Positions 21,886 through 33,331 of a stretch of DNA of 64,000 nt are shown here, piece after piece (position 1 is the first letter of the stretch; every line of letters starts with the position of its first letter). The translations under genes were made by a program, and so were the position numbers. Origin of the DNA: Psilocybe azurescens. Lineage: Eukaryota; Basidiomycota; Agaricomycetes; Agaricales; Agrocybaceae. The notes beneath the pieces are model-generated. The model saw only the letters and a list, made by a program, of their open reading frames with translations. It ran no database searches and was not told the origin of the DNA. The DNA is taken from the NCBI GenBank assembly GCA_023853785.1, contig JAJIRX010000166.1, positions 22,979-86,978 on the forward strand, given 5' to 3'.

Positions 21886-22428
21886 CAGCAAATCCTGATT
21901 TTCAGCTATAGTGAGCCGTAGCATCACGCTTAAATCGCTGTAGCATCAAACCATCAAAGTATTACATAATACATCACCAACCAATACATAGCACTCCCTA
22001 GTATTCTGTAGCATCGGTTTTGCTCGATAGTATACCTCCTATGTTGTATAATGTTCAATAGTATTCATTACATTATCTCTAGCATTATACAGCACTTGAT
22101 CGTCAAACTATAAGGAGAGCCTGAACAACAGAGAATAGCAAGGAAACAGCACACAATATACCTCATCTCCACAGTCCAAATAGTCTGTATACTACAGTAC
22201 CAGTGATCAGTTCACTTCAGCTTATAAATAGAAAGGCAGCATGAGGCGACAGATTTAGGATACAAATACGGAACTGTACAAGTATTCTACTACAGCCTAC
22301 TAGCAGACCTGCTCTATACTACGGCTTTTGATGACAATGCCAAATACATCGCTTTGTCAAAGAATTTGTTCAGACGGAAATCAAGACTCAAACTATGACT
22401 GTTATTCGCTGTAAGACAATGATTAGCT
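21886..22428. repeat. Subterminal repeat region (TAGCATC / TAGTATT motifs)
   Basis: AT-rich sequence with many scattered gtagcatc, agtatt and ctagcat motifs, adjacent to the end of a Plavaka-type transposase gene. A similar motif-rich stretch in the opposite orientation lies at 46630-46885. Such subterminal repeats are typical of CACTA-like DNA transposons. The start (near catcagcaaatc at 21887) resembles the reverse complement of 46874-46885. Confidence 0.45.
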
Positions 22429-23157
22429 TTAGCTCCTATCCAGCGGAATCAAATCAGCGAGAGCACGAAGTTGATCTAAAGGGAGGATGTCCGCCATAGG
22501 GCCGCCACCTGCACGCTTTGCTCCTTTTCAATATATACATTGACGTTGACAGTTCTGGATAAGGACCTCGGAACCTGGCTCCTCTAACTGGAGGCTGAGG
22601 AATGATATCGAAACGTTGTGCATATGTAAGAAATCTGTCGGTGATATCGCTGGAAGGTAGCTTCGCGAGAGATAGGAACAATTCGAAAAATTAAACGAAT
22701 ATCGACCACAGCATGTCCTAAGATATATAGAATTAGATGGTTCTTTATAGCTTTAGAATTTTGAAAGCCACCTTTGAGGCCGCTTTGAGGCCATATGTAG
22801 TTTGGATCCATATTTGCAATTGCTGAGTCAAAAACCCATACGCCCGTTTCTCTGATGGTGGAAAAGCATTGATTGTTACATGTGGAAGGATAGTGTGGGG
22901 ATAATGATACGCAGTAGCTTGAAGGCGAACTTTGTTCCATACCTCCAAACTGGTATAGGGGAGGTCACAACCAGCAGCTGCATTGCGCTTGCCTCCGATG
23001 CTGTCGATGTGAGCAGTATTGGTGGTCGCAGAGGGGTCTCGTTCACGCAGATTAACAACTCGGGTTGTATAATCTGCGATTGCCGGACGTAGATCAGGGA
23101 AGATTGAAGAGCCGGGCAACATCATCGATGCTTGTTCTCTGGTAGCTGAGATCGCGT
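22429..23157 (-). pseudogene. Plavaka (CACTA-like) transposase C-terminus, DUF6830-like
   Basis: The minus strand reads DLRPAIADYTTRVV near the cut end, then DLPYTSLEVWNKVRLQATAY, ILPHVTINAFPPS, NYIWPQSGLKG in a shifted frame, an intron of about 54 nt, HAVVDIRLIFRIVP, a frame break, YAQRFDIIPQPPVRGARFRG, and finally MADILPLDQLRALADLIPL with a stop at 22429. This order matches the DUF6830 region found at the C-terminus of agaric Plavaka transposases as I remember it. At 23158 the coding sequence runs straight into a retrotransposon LTR, so the gene is cut. Frameshifts are also present. Confidence 0.65.
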
Positions 23158-24184
23158 TGAGATGTTTAGTGCGGGGTGTCTTTGTAATTGCCCAATACAC
23201 AACACCCAATCAAATATTTATATTGATCAGTTCGATCTGGGAGGGTAAGCTCTTAAGGCTTATTACAATAACTAGTTCTTAGCAGAGTACAGACTTAGAC
23301 GATCGCTCTGGGGTGATCACTAGTAGCTAGAGAACGCTTTTACAGGCTAGTACACACAAGGCACTTGAATAGTAAGGGCGATCTCTATGTGAGGGCGATC
23401 ACCAATATCAAGGGGATCGCTTTTGGGGGCGAGTGTACACGGGACACTTAACAGTTCTCTTTATAAAACCCAAACTCAAACTTTATCAAACACTATAAGC
23501 GATCACCCGTATTAACACGTAGTAGATCCTTAGTTCCTATAAGCAACTGGGCACACTAGTCCATAGTCCTTAGTTTACTATAGGCAACGTCCTGAAACAG
23601 TCAGATTTCTCTGACAGTCGTCCCTAGTTACTATGAGCGATCACTAGCCTTTATAGGGTTCCCACCCGTACTTAATAATCCCCAGGGCAGTCTTACTATA
23701 GGCAACGTCCTGAACAGTCGGAGTTCTCTGACAGCCGTCCCTAGTTACTATGAGCAATCGCTAGCCGTATAGGGTTCCAACCCGTACTTAACAATCCCCA
23801 GGGCAGTCCACGGATGACTTATAAAAGCCTGCTTATCAAGTCTAATAGACCTGACGTTGAATATCACAATGGCGATCGCTCACGAAACCAGATAGCGCCT
23901 AATTGCTTAAGGTGAACTGCAGTGTTCGATCTCTTATCACACAAATCACTAGTCCTCAAGTGTTAACACTAGAATTCTTATTCAGAGTAAATTCTGATAT
24001 CAAATCTGGGGTGTAGATTACTTGGTTCCTATTCTAAGATACAGGGCTGTTTTTATAGACTAAATAGATACTTTGGCTTGTGATAATTGAAAGAGACTAA
24101 GAGAAAAGGAAGGAAATGGACCGCAATCGCAAAAATAAGGGCCTCTGTATCTCACTGTGAATTGTAAGCTCAGAATGGTTTACA
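23158..24184 (-). repeat. Element 2 LTR, left
   Basis: 1027 bp; on the minus strand it starts tgtaaaccattctgagc and ends actaaacatctca (TG...CA). It contains an internal near-duplicate of about 125 bp: the giving phrase ctgccctggggatt...ctagggacgactgtcag occurs twice, around 23600-23700 and 23690-23820. Confidence 0.85.
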
Positions 24185-24203
24185 CCCTTTCATCTCCCCC
24201 AAC
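24185..24203 (-). other. Element 2 polypurine tract, left
   Basis: Minus strand gttgggggagatgaaaggg lies directly against the LTR start TGTAAACC. It is the classic plus-strand primer and supports the LTR boundary. Confidence 0.75.
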
Positions 24204-24630
24204 TAAAAGATGACTGTCCTCAGTCGATCGCTCCCTTGGTTTCACTATTACGTTGGTTTTGTCCGAAGATGCACTCCCTCTGATTTTTGCCAAGTACGGT
24301 GATTACAAGTTCAGTTTATTCCTATCAGGAGTTCACTATGTGCCAGTGGGAGGATACCCTCAACGTTAGGTAGCGATCGCCCCTTGCTGAGATATCTCGT
24401 CCAGATATCCGTGATCGCCGTGATGTTTATTAATAGCCATGCCTATAATTAGACACGGAGATCACCGTCTCATTAGCGGGTTTCTTTGGGCGTCAATTTA
24501 ACTTTAGTCTTTCGGCGCTTCTCGATCGTCGCTGCCGTACATTTTTCCACATAAAAGCTGGATGTTTGGCTTGACCCTGGCGTTCGCCCCAGTCTCTACT
24601 ATTGCATCCGTGTTTTAGTGAATTCACATT
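24204..24630. other. Region between LTR and cargo 1, left arm
   Basis: Non-coding, about 97% identical to 44291-44724 up to aaaagctgg near 24560, where similarity drops sharply. It probably holds the cargo-1 promoter. Confidence 0.5.
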
Positions 24631-26518
24631 ATGTCATCCCTTCCTCGAGAAACTTTTCGCCACTTGCAGAAGGCATGGGATCTCGCGCACACGGGCGTCT
24701 TTTGTTGAAGATCGAATGTCGCACGCGGACGCTGGAGCACTGCTTAAACGTATGCAGAAATACTTGGTAAGTATTTTACTGGTTACTTGGAGTAATGCTT
24801 ATGTTTTCTTTTGACTTTCTGCATAGGCCAACCACCTTTCACAATACGACGACGCTGAGTATGCGGAGTCGGCGTTCGCCATTCGCGTACGGCAGCTAAG
24901 TCAACGGATCTTCCAATTTGTCAGCTCCGACTCCTCCATTTATCGAATGTATAATCCCTATTTTCTCTGCGGTCCTTTTAATTTGGTAGTTTCTATCTTT
25001 TGACAATAGTTTTCTACTCTAGCTAACTTCTGATTTTCAGGACAATACAATTTCCTGGGAGATTCGAGACCTCGCCGCTGCCGCTGGTCTTGCGCCGGCG
25101 ATCGCTCCTACGAGGGTTCAACCTCCACAGGCGATCGCTCCCTCTCACGGACGCCAGTGTCCGACCATCCAAGGGTAAAGGCAAGGCCCGCGCTCGTTCT
25201 CCTTCCATTTCTCCCCAGCCGAGGTCGTCGATCGCCGCCCAAGTCCTCGCCCTCTGGACCTCCTTCAGCTGATCGGCGCGGGCACAAGCCAATCGGTTGC
25301 GCAACGTTTCCCGCGCCCATAGCAGGTCCTTCTGGCGTTCGCTCCTCGACACCGGCGCCTGCCGTCGACTCAGCGCCTTTCGATGCTGCTGTGAAGCGCA
25401 AACGTGGCAGTACTGCGCGCCCTCACACTCCTCGCGGTGCCAACGCGTCTTCCTATGATCGGAAGAAATCTTTGGCACTCACCGCGCTTGAGACCAACCC
25501 CGGTGCACCCGTGTTACGCGCCGCTAGTCCTGTTGAGCCGCCTATTACGGTTCAAGAACTCGCGGGCTTAGGCAACCACCAGTCGGTTGTAAGTCTTTAT
25601 GTTTTTCTGTTTTCTTTTTGCTAACTTGGCCTACATTTTATCAGCCTCTCATGATCTGCGCACAGTGCGTCCTGTCGGCCACCCCTTCCGCTTGCACCTT
25701 CCGTGGCCCTGGCGAAGCGTTGCGGTCCTTGCCAAAGGCCAAAGACCAAACCCTGCTCTTTCAGATCGCCTCCTCCTGCTCAGGTAAGACTGTATAACCG
25801 CTATGCGCAGCTTGGATCGCTCTCGATCGGTGGTAAGTCCCAGCAGTTTTTATCATTGCTACATGTGTTAAAGCAGTTTTGTCTAGCTCTTCGCTCACTT
25901 TGTCAGGATGTGCAGGAGGCGCGTCGTCTTGAGGCTGCGGCGATCGACCACGCCTCTCAACTTCAGCTGCGCACTCTTCAATTGGAGGTTCGCCTTTCGG
26001 AGACCATCCGGGCGATCGCCTCGAATTCTCCTACCGCGGAACCTGCCTTAGCGTCCTTCTTTGATGGTGAGGTAGCGCTACGACGAGCAGCCATCGGGCT
26101 GTCTCTTTTCGACTTCGACAGTCTTGATGAGGGCGATCACCCTCTCCGCAATCTGTCCGACCTTCTTAGAGGCATACCTTCCCACAATTTCGAGCGCTTC
26201 CCCAGCTTTTGCAGCTGCTTCAAGGTCTCGGTTATTTGGACGACACTGGTAACTTCGTGCACTCTGCTCAACCTTTGTCCGTCGATCATCCCATGCTCGA
26301 CATTGAAGCTGAAGAGGTTTCCAGTGGGAATGACTCCGAGGAAGGTTCATCCAGTCTGAGTCTTCCGATGAGGAGGAATCGTCTGAAGAAAAGGGATCGC
26401 CAGAGGAGGATCGCCCTGCCAGGACCGAGGACTCTTCTGGTTCTGGTAGTGACGAAGAATCTTCCGAAGAGTCTGAGGACGATCGCCCCCTTCCAAGAAA
26501 GTCCGACTCACACAATGA
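24631..26518 (+). pseudogene. Cargo 1, left copy: cysteine-cluster protein
   Basis: Diverged homologue of 42376-44290, read from the LTR side inward, antisense to pol. It begins MSSLPRETFRHLQKAWDLAH and meets a TGA stop soon after. Later exons include SSYDRKKSLALTALETNPGA and PVLRAASPVEPPITVQEL, then after an intron PLMICAQCVLSATPSACTF and, one base out of frame, RCGPCQRPKTKPCSF, the six-cysteine module. A helical block LEAAAIDHASQLQLRTLQLE and a YLDDTGNFV motif follow, then a Ser/Glu-rich acidic tail with SEDDRP near 26480. Introns of about 60 nt with GTAAGT-type donors are visible, for example at 25589. The stop and the frameshift within the cluster show it is broken. Confidence 0.7.
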
Positions 26519-26759
26519 TTTCTTTTACTGCTTTTCGCCCTTTCTTTCTTGGGATTTTATGTTTTATATGGTAGTATCTCATTTTCTTGCGTACTTTTGA
26601 CTTTTACTACTTAGGATATTTTTAGGGTTTTCTTCCTAGTGTAGTTACTATATCACATAATTTTTTTGTAATAAAACCCTTTTCTTGTTCAGGTGAAGGT
26701 TTCTTTAAGGAATCAGTTACATTAAATCTTTTCTTATTTGATCATGTTATCTTTTCCTT

Positions 26760-27747
26760 GTAGAAGCTTCAGAGCTGCCACTCGTTCGATTCCAAACTGT
26801 ATCGCTATACTCCCGAGTATCACATTATTGGGGCGATCTGCAAAGGAATTCATGCCGATCGCGAGGCCCAACTCAACGCTGCATCTCCTACCAAGGCCGC
26901 AGAGGACGAAACCCCGGTTGTGAGTGTTACAGCGATCGCTTTTTCTCTCTCTATAGCCCAACTCGCCCTTCAGATTCAAAGGATTGGCAATCGTCTTCAC
27001 CAGACTCGCCCTACTGATAAATCTGGAGAGGTGGAGTTCGTCTCTTCCACTTGTAGCAACCCTGAGCTTACTTTCTATCCTCAGGAGGAATTTTCCGACG
27101 TAAGCTGCTTATCTGTGCTATCGAGCGATTCCCTAACATTCTCTGCATCAGTCCGCCCCTATGGTCGTTGACGATGATGTCGAGATCATTAGTTCCACTA
27201 CTAAGAAGTCTCGTAGTAAGCGATCGGCCGCTGATACCAGCAAGGTATGTCCTCCTTTTCATTAGGTCACTTGACATGAATGATAATAAAGCTAGGGCTC
27301 TTACAAGTCTAGTGATAAACGCCCGAGGTGATTATACTGGACTACGATCAAGTCCCTGGAGTTGATACTAAAGGACATTCTTTTCTCAAGGCGTCCCTCT
27401 ATGCAGCCACTGGTTCCAAACGTGCTAGAACCGACAAGTTTGACATTTTGTCTACCGAAGGTAAGCATCTAGCGATCGCCCTTTTCTTGTTTTGGCGATC
27501 CCCTCCGCTAAACTCTTGGTTCGCAGATCCGTCCACTAAGGTCATCCCGGAGGCGCTCTCTCAATTCTTTGAGGCAGCCAGCACTTCCCCTTTTATTGCA
27601 AGTGAGGATGCCGAAGTTAACCGCCACCAAATCCTCTTTTTACAAGCACGTATCCGGGACTGCGAGTCTAATATGTTTTTCAAGGCAGTTGAACGTAGAG
27701 TCGCTATGAAACAGCTATCCGAGATTACTTCAGCTCTGTCTAAATAA
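26760..27747 (+). pseudogene. Cargo 2, left copy: 3' exons only
   Basis: Exons for the C-terminal third of a multi-exon gene antisense to pol: LQSCHSFDSKLYRYTPEYH and IHADREAQLNAASPTKAAED; QIQRIGNRLHQTRPTDKS through YPQEEFSD (donor gtaagc at 27099); APMVVDDDVEIISS and KSRSKRSAADTSK (donor gtatgt at 27246); EVIILDYDQVPGVDTKGHSF with LYAATGSKRARTDKFDIL (donor gtaagc at 27462); then DPSTKVIPEALSQFFEAAS to a stop at 27747. The 5' exons were removed by the 2.8-kb deletion that joins two ctgaagcc-type sites. The pol gene of this arm ends convergently 192 bp away. No known domain is recognised. KSRSKR suggests a nuclear localisation signal. Confidence 0.7.
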
Positions 27748-27938
27748 TTGTCTGTCCTTCTGAAGTCCTTTCAGTTTTTCCCCTTTTTGGTAGAGTACCT
27801 TCCAATAGCAAACTTCTTAGTCTATTATTGGTTTGGTGTTCCCTCTTATTACCCAGTACGAAGTTTTAATGAAGACGTCTTTTCGCCGTCCTGGCGATCG
27901 CTTGTTCGGGCGATCGCCATTACAGGCTTTTAAGACTT

Positions 27939-29750
27939 TTACTCGTCTTCATCTGAGTGTAAAGGAGCATGCTCAAAGGCCATGTCTTTGAAAGGCAAGG
28001 ACTGGTCATCATGGCCGTCTATGATTTTTCTTAGACCTTGCTTAGATATATCAATGAGGTCCCTAACAGAGCCGGGGATCGCTATCTTCTCCCTAGCAAA
28101 GTAAGGTACTACCCTAAAGGCTGCTACCTTGCTCTGCATAACCGCTCCATTCATTTCTGCCACTACATACGAGGCCTCCCCCTAGTCCGCCTTATCACTA
28201 TCATAGGCCCTAGGTATCTTTGCTTTAACTTCTTATTTAAGGAAGATTCAACTCCTGAATTGCGTACTAGTACTAGATCTCCAGGCACAAAATTATAGTC
28301 TTTAATTACTGCCTGATTATCTCGTTCATATCACAATAGGGCTTCATATTTTTGCTTATCTATACGAGTCCGCATCGAGGCTACGTGTAACTGGTGTTTC
28401 GCTAGTGCTTGAGCACGGAAAGCGATTAAGGCTTCATCGGTCATTACCCCAGTAGGAGGTTTGACTAGCCATGTCGCTTCCTTGACGTCTAATGGGAGAA
28501 CAGGGTTCGCCCCAGTGACCATAAAATATGGCGAACATCCCAGCCTCCTTCGTATATTCACACGATCCGCCCACATAATATATGAGAAGAACCAGAACCA
28601 CTTGTGTACATTAGCGGCTCCTAGCATTTTATATATTACCTGGCGAACGTCCCAGTGTGGTCGTTCTACCACACCATTGGCTCGTGAATTATACGGAGAG
28701 ATCTTAATGCTGACGATGCCATACTTCTCAGCCAACCAGTTGGCAGCTGCTACAAACGGTGATCCATTATCTGTTACAAATTCCGCTATACAAGCCCATC
28801 TGCAGATGATATCTTCCCAAATCCATTGTCCTATAGCCCTACCCGTTTCCGAGCGTGAAGGTCGTCCCTCCATCCAAGATGTAAGAGCGTCCCTTCCATG
28901 CACTATATGATGACAATTATTCGATGCAGTGCTCATTACCATACAGTCTGCATGTAAGGTCTGAAATATTGAAGGAGTATGTGTGATAACCGGTTTAATC
29001 CTTATCAGTGTCTTTTGTCGTTCCTGACATAAGTGACAAGTTTTCACAAACCAATTAATATCCTTCTCCATTTCTGGCCACCAGAATCGCTGTACCAGTA
29101 GCTGAGTTGTTGCATAGACTCCTCTATGGCCGACATGGTCATGGGCTGCAGTAAGCATATGCAGTCGTTTGTCTTTGGACACCACTAATCTATGGGTAGC
29201 GCCCGAGTTTCTTAGATATAAGCGCCCTTCAAACATAATGAATCGCCTAACCCATTGTAGAAATTGCATATGATGCTTTTTATCCAAACCCTTCGGTTGG
29301 AAGCTGTGATCCTTATGCCACTGGATCGCCCATTCTAATTGGCGATCCTGCTGTTTTCCTTTTGGCGATCGCTGCTCTTCTGGATAAGGCATTGCCAGAA
29401 TTGCTGTCTCATCAGGTAATGTTAGAGTAGATACTAATTGCTGAACATAGTCCCTTCGTTCAGGACCTAGTTCCTCGCCCCTTAGATTGCAGGTATAGCT
29501 CAAGCTGCTTTTGTTCTATTAGTCTCATTTCGTCCGCTTCCGCCAACTCTATTAAGAAGTTATCAGCAACTCTAGCTATCCTGTCAAACTCTGGTTCTTG
29601 CTCTATCTCTTGCTTAATGTCTAATATATTTAGCAGACCTCTTTCCTTCAGAGGGTTTTGGCTTTTGGTGGACGCTGGCGATCGCTTCGGTAGGGCGATC
29701 CCCCTCACGATCTCCCAGCTCTTCAAGTACAAATCCAGTCCTCTTATCAA
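27939..29750 (-). CDS. Element 2 integrase, left copy
   Basis: HHCC module: HDHVGHRGVYATTQLLVQRF with CHLC. DDE core: Asp in HADCMVM, Asp in FVTDNGSPFV, Glu in GVVERPHWDVRQ following ISPYNSRANG. An in-frame TGA after KQKYEALL (28331) is present in both arms at the same place. Beyond it the sequence continues to encode YNFVPGDLVLVRNS and LKQRYLGPMIVIRR, then, after a frame change, VAAFRVVPYFAREKIAIP and an acidic end HSDEDE at 27939. The lead-in at 29460-29750 (EFDRIARVADNFLIELAEAD) links RNase H and integrase. Confidence 0.87.
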
Positions 29751-29850
29751 TTTCCGATACGAAGTCTTCTACTGGTAAAGGAGGTGGATCGCTAGAGTTG
29801 GCTAATTCTATCACAGGTGGTCCCCAGGGTTCTTCTTCCGAGTACTCTCG

Positions 29851-31665
29851 CTAGGGCGGCTCCGGATCATCAAGCGGCTGGCGAGGTCTTCTTGATAAAC
29901 CATCTGGTCCGAAGGTTTTTCCAGCAACATGTCTGATAGTGAAATGGAAGAGACCTATCTCTTCTATCCATCTATTTATAGTAGCATTAGGCATAACATC
30001 AGGATTCATTAGCATACCCCGATATATTTTGCATCTGTTTCTACCACAAGATTTCTGACACCTATCAGCCAATGGCGATTGGCTTCTAAAGCTCTTTTTA
30101 AGCCGTTGAGTTCCCTCTTAGGTTGAGAGTATCTGGCTTCATGCTCGTGTAGTGTGATAGACCCAAACTTCGCGAAAGTAATGTTTCTTAGGGTTCTTAT
30201 TATCCTCTTGGTAGATATAGTAGCCTACAGCTATGTAGGAAGTATCAATTGCTAATGCAATGCGATCCTCGCTTTCTTAGTCCAAGGGTCTTAAGCATTG
30301 CGCATTCATTACTCCGTCTTTAACTCGCTGCATGCTAGCAATCTGTTCTGGACCCCACTGGAACGGTGTGTTCAGATGGGTTAACTTTTGTAATGGTCGA
30401 GCCCTCTCTGCAAAACCGGGATATACGATCTTAATACCCCAGCAGTTCCTAAGAAGGCGCGAACCTCTGACACATTTTTACAGTCTCCCAGTCCATGATC
30501 ACTTTAACCCGTTCTTCCGTGGGTTTTCGCCCATCCAAACCACACAAGTGTCCCACTACTACTATCTCTTCAGCACATAGCAACGACTTAGTACACGAGA
30601 AGGTCGCTCCTGCGTACTTAATTCGCTGAATTATCAGATTTACATTTTGCAGATGCTCCCACACTAAACGGCGAATCCCTAGATTTTCGGCGATCGTCTC
30701 ATAAGTTCCATACTTATCCTGATATCGAGAGACCGGTCCTCGCACACCTACATCGTCAATGTAAGGAATGGTATACTCAGGCATCTCTTCTCTAAGGATA
30801 TAAGTTACATCATCATGAAAGATGGGTACAGAGTTGGTCCATCCCATAGGCAATGTAGTTAGAGCGCATAGCTCCAAAGGGTGTCTGGAAGGTAGTCATG
30901 TCTCGGGAGCTCTCTTCTAAGGCTCGCTCATCATATCCTACATACAAATCAAACATTCCCCACATGCTCTCCCTGCAAAATGTCCTGCTAAATCCTCTGT
31001 CGCTGGAGGAACCCCCCGAATGTGCTATGGTTACTGCATTAAGAGGCTCCAAACTATGGACTATCCTAAGACTTTTCCCATCTTTCTTTACAACCATAAA
31101 CTACTTCGATCTAAAGGATGAATTCGATGGTTCATAGACTCCCTGACACCTGTTTAGATTTAATAATCCTACAGACTTCATTATAGAGTCCCGGCGGTAT
31201 TGGGATATTCTTACAAACCCAAGGCTTGTGTTATACCGTAGGAATTCTGACAGGCGGAAAGAAGTCTTCTCGAAACTGACCCCTTTCATCATCATTCCAG
31301 GCGAACGCCTCATTTTGTTGCATCATAATATGATGTACTAGTTTTCGCTCTTCAGGCCATAAGAATTCTCCTTTATGAACCTTGTCGAACGCCGCTTGCC
31401 TTTCTGCCGTGTATCGCCCAGTCGGTTCGAAGTCAGGAGGGTGTGGGTTTAGAGGAGGCATATCTTTTAAGGGATCGCCCACAATGTTCCTCACTATCAC
31501 TATCCTGTACTGCTCCGGTAACTCTGTATATACGGGCTTTACTTTTAAGGCTACGGGCTTATATTTCTTACCCAGTAAGACGGTCGCCGCTGGTCCAGCT
31601 TGGTCTTCCCTGGTCGCAGGATCGCTATTTTCAGCAGGCGATCGCCCTAAGTGGTGATCGCTCAC
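29851..31665 (-). CDS. Element 2 reverse transcriptase and RNase H, left copy
   Basis: RT: lead-in LPEQYRIVIVRNIVGDPLKD and FLWPEERKLVHHIM; GVYEPSNSSFRSK; VVKKDGKSLRIVHSLEPLN; MWGMFDLYVGYDERALEES (motif A); TTFQTPFGA (motif B); IPYIDDVGVRGP (motif C, catalytic YIDD near 30755). RNase H: remnants ending TIRHVAGKTFGPDGLSRRP at about 29900. Frame changes occur near 30840, 31110 and 31240, so it is broken. The copy in the right arm is cleaner. Confidence 0.85.
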
Positions 31666-31845
31666 TTTATCACAATTAGATAACTGATGCAGGTACGTTT
31701 CTACTTTTATTTTATCACTAAGTTCTACTTTTTCTTCTCTTATGGCTTGGGATAGAAAGGCATTCCTAACCCCTTCCGAGGTGAAACCTCCGTCGGGTGC
31801 TAGGGAATACCCTCTACTGAGATACTCTGAGTTGCTTCGTCCAGT

Positions 31846-32598
31846 TCAAACACCACCGCTACCTCTCCTTGTTCTGGAACCAAGTCCTCGAGGCTGTCTA
31901 AAAGACTGGGCTTGTTTGACTTTCAAAAGGTCTCCAGGACCCAGACCTCTAGCATAGGTAGGCAATAGTGCCTTTTGCTGGGTGTTGGGGTCTGTGACTA
32001 GTACCGTTGTAGAGCTATCTGATTCGGTAGTAACTACACTAGTAGTTAACTGATTAAATGGTTGTCCCAATAGAACTTTATAAGCAGGAGCTTTGATGAT
32101 ATGTACTTGTAGATATATAGTCACCCCTCCGAAACGGAATGATACATTTTCTGCAAGACCTAGCGTTCGGTCCACAGTTTTATTAGCACTTTGCATGTTT
32201 ATCGTAATAGCAGGATTCCATGTTAGCCCCATCTCAACTGCCGTGGCTTCAGCCATAGACACAATTTGTGAGCCTGAATCTAAAATGGCTTCATCTTGGA
32301 AGACCCCATTGATTTTAGGGAAGATAACCCTAAGATTACCCGATTCCCGGGCCACATAGGGTTCTTTGGGAATAGCACCGTCATTACTCAAAGCAAATTG
32401 AAGATAAGGATCCGACGCCACTTTCCAAGTAGGCTCCATCCGGTCATCAGCTCTTATGTCACTGGCCATTAAGAACGCCGCTACAGGGAGTTCGTCCACA
32501 GTTAAACCCGTTTCTATTTCTTTGGGACCCAAAGGAAACACTTTGAGCAACTGTTTCTGAGTGGGCAATTCCTCGTCCTCAATTTCTTCTAATAACAC
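31846..32598 (-). CDS. Element 2 aspartic protease
   Basis: A 250-codon frame containing the retropepsin signature EAILDSGSQIVSMAEATAVE with the catalytic D-S-G, then GLAENVSFRFGGVTIYLQVH, and the conserved end YKVLLGQPFNQLTT. It processes gag-pol. Compare element 1, which has DDG here. This stretch is intact. Confidence 0.85.
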   Translation of the reverse strand: MLLEEIEDEELPTQKQLLKVFPLGPKEIETGLTVDELPVAAFLMASDIRADDRMEPTWKVASDPYLQFALSNDGAIPKEPYVARESGNLRVIFPKINGVFQDEAILDSGSQIVSMAEATAVEMGLTWNPAITINMQSANKTVDRTLGLAENVSFRFGGVTIYLQVHIIKAPAYKVLLGQPFNQLTTSVVTTESDSSTTVLVTDPNTQQKALLPTYARGLGPGDLLKVKQAQSFRQPRGLGSRTRRGSGGV

Positions 32599-33331
32599 GG
32601 GTGTCCTAACTTTGGTTAAGCTTTTCTTAAGGAAATCTCAGTTAGGCGATCCCCCTATCAGGCCCCCTCAGTGTGACTGACATTGTTAGGTCTAACATTT
32701 CTTTGAAGGCCCTTTCATAGTCTGCTTATGACTCAATAGGCGCTTGAGTTTTATAGGCTGGACCAGGTTTCTCTTTCTCTTTTTCAAATGACTGAATAGG
32801 TACACTAGTACCACTTGGTCGGACTACCGTTGTTAAAGGGGGAACGTCTATATAGGGAAGCTCAGGCGTGCTAACTTTATTAGTACTCTCTGATTCCAAT
32901 ACAGGCATCTCCTTTTCAGGTAACTCCGTGGGTATATTCGCTTTCTTTTTATTTTTAGGTGGGGAAACCCCTTTTCACTGGTAACTGCATCTCTGTCTCT
33001 TCTTCACTTGACTCACTTTCTTCTACTGGTTCCTTAAATTGTACTTCTTTTCTTTTATTTTTCAATTGGTTCTCCGTAGCTTTCGCAGATCTGGTAGTCA
33101 TAATAGGCCGTCGACGATCCACGTCCGCACCCCTTCCCTCGAACTTAATGAAAATTTGATCCTTGTTCCCCATGGTTGAGTTATCCTCATATGATAAGAA
33201 TCGGTCCACCTTGTTGCCATATTTCTTTTTAAGATCACCAAAGACACGGGCGATCTCTGCTTCCTCTGAGTCTTCTGACTGGACTAAACCATCATAAGTC
33301 TCATCGGGATCAGGAAAATATAGATTCTGGA
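32599..33331 (-). CDS. Element 2 gag-protease linker
   Basis: Charged, low-complexity frames (32726-32908 and 32955-33347) with EEAEIARVFGDLKKKYGN and a run of acidic SESSEEETEMQ. This corresponds to the acidic linker of element 1. No domain is seen and the frame is broken near 32930. Confidence 0.55.

Larger units (their letters stand above)
23158..31832 (-). repeat. Left arm of the 22.9-kb palindrome
   Basis: 8675 bp; its reverse complement matches 34277-45769. Identity is very high from about 26760 to 31832 (pol and cargo 2) and about 96-97% in the LTR, but only about 75-80% in the cargo-1 block (24560-26740). It lacks about 2.8 kb present in the right arm (39331-42130). Confidence 0.9.
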
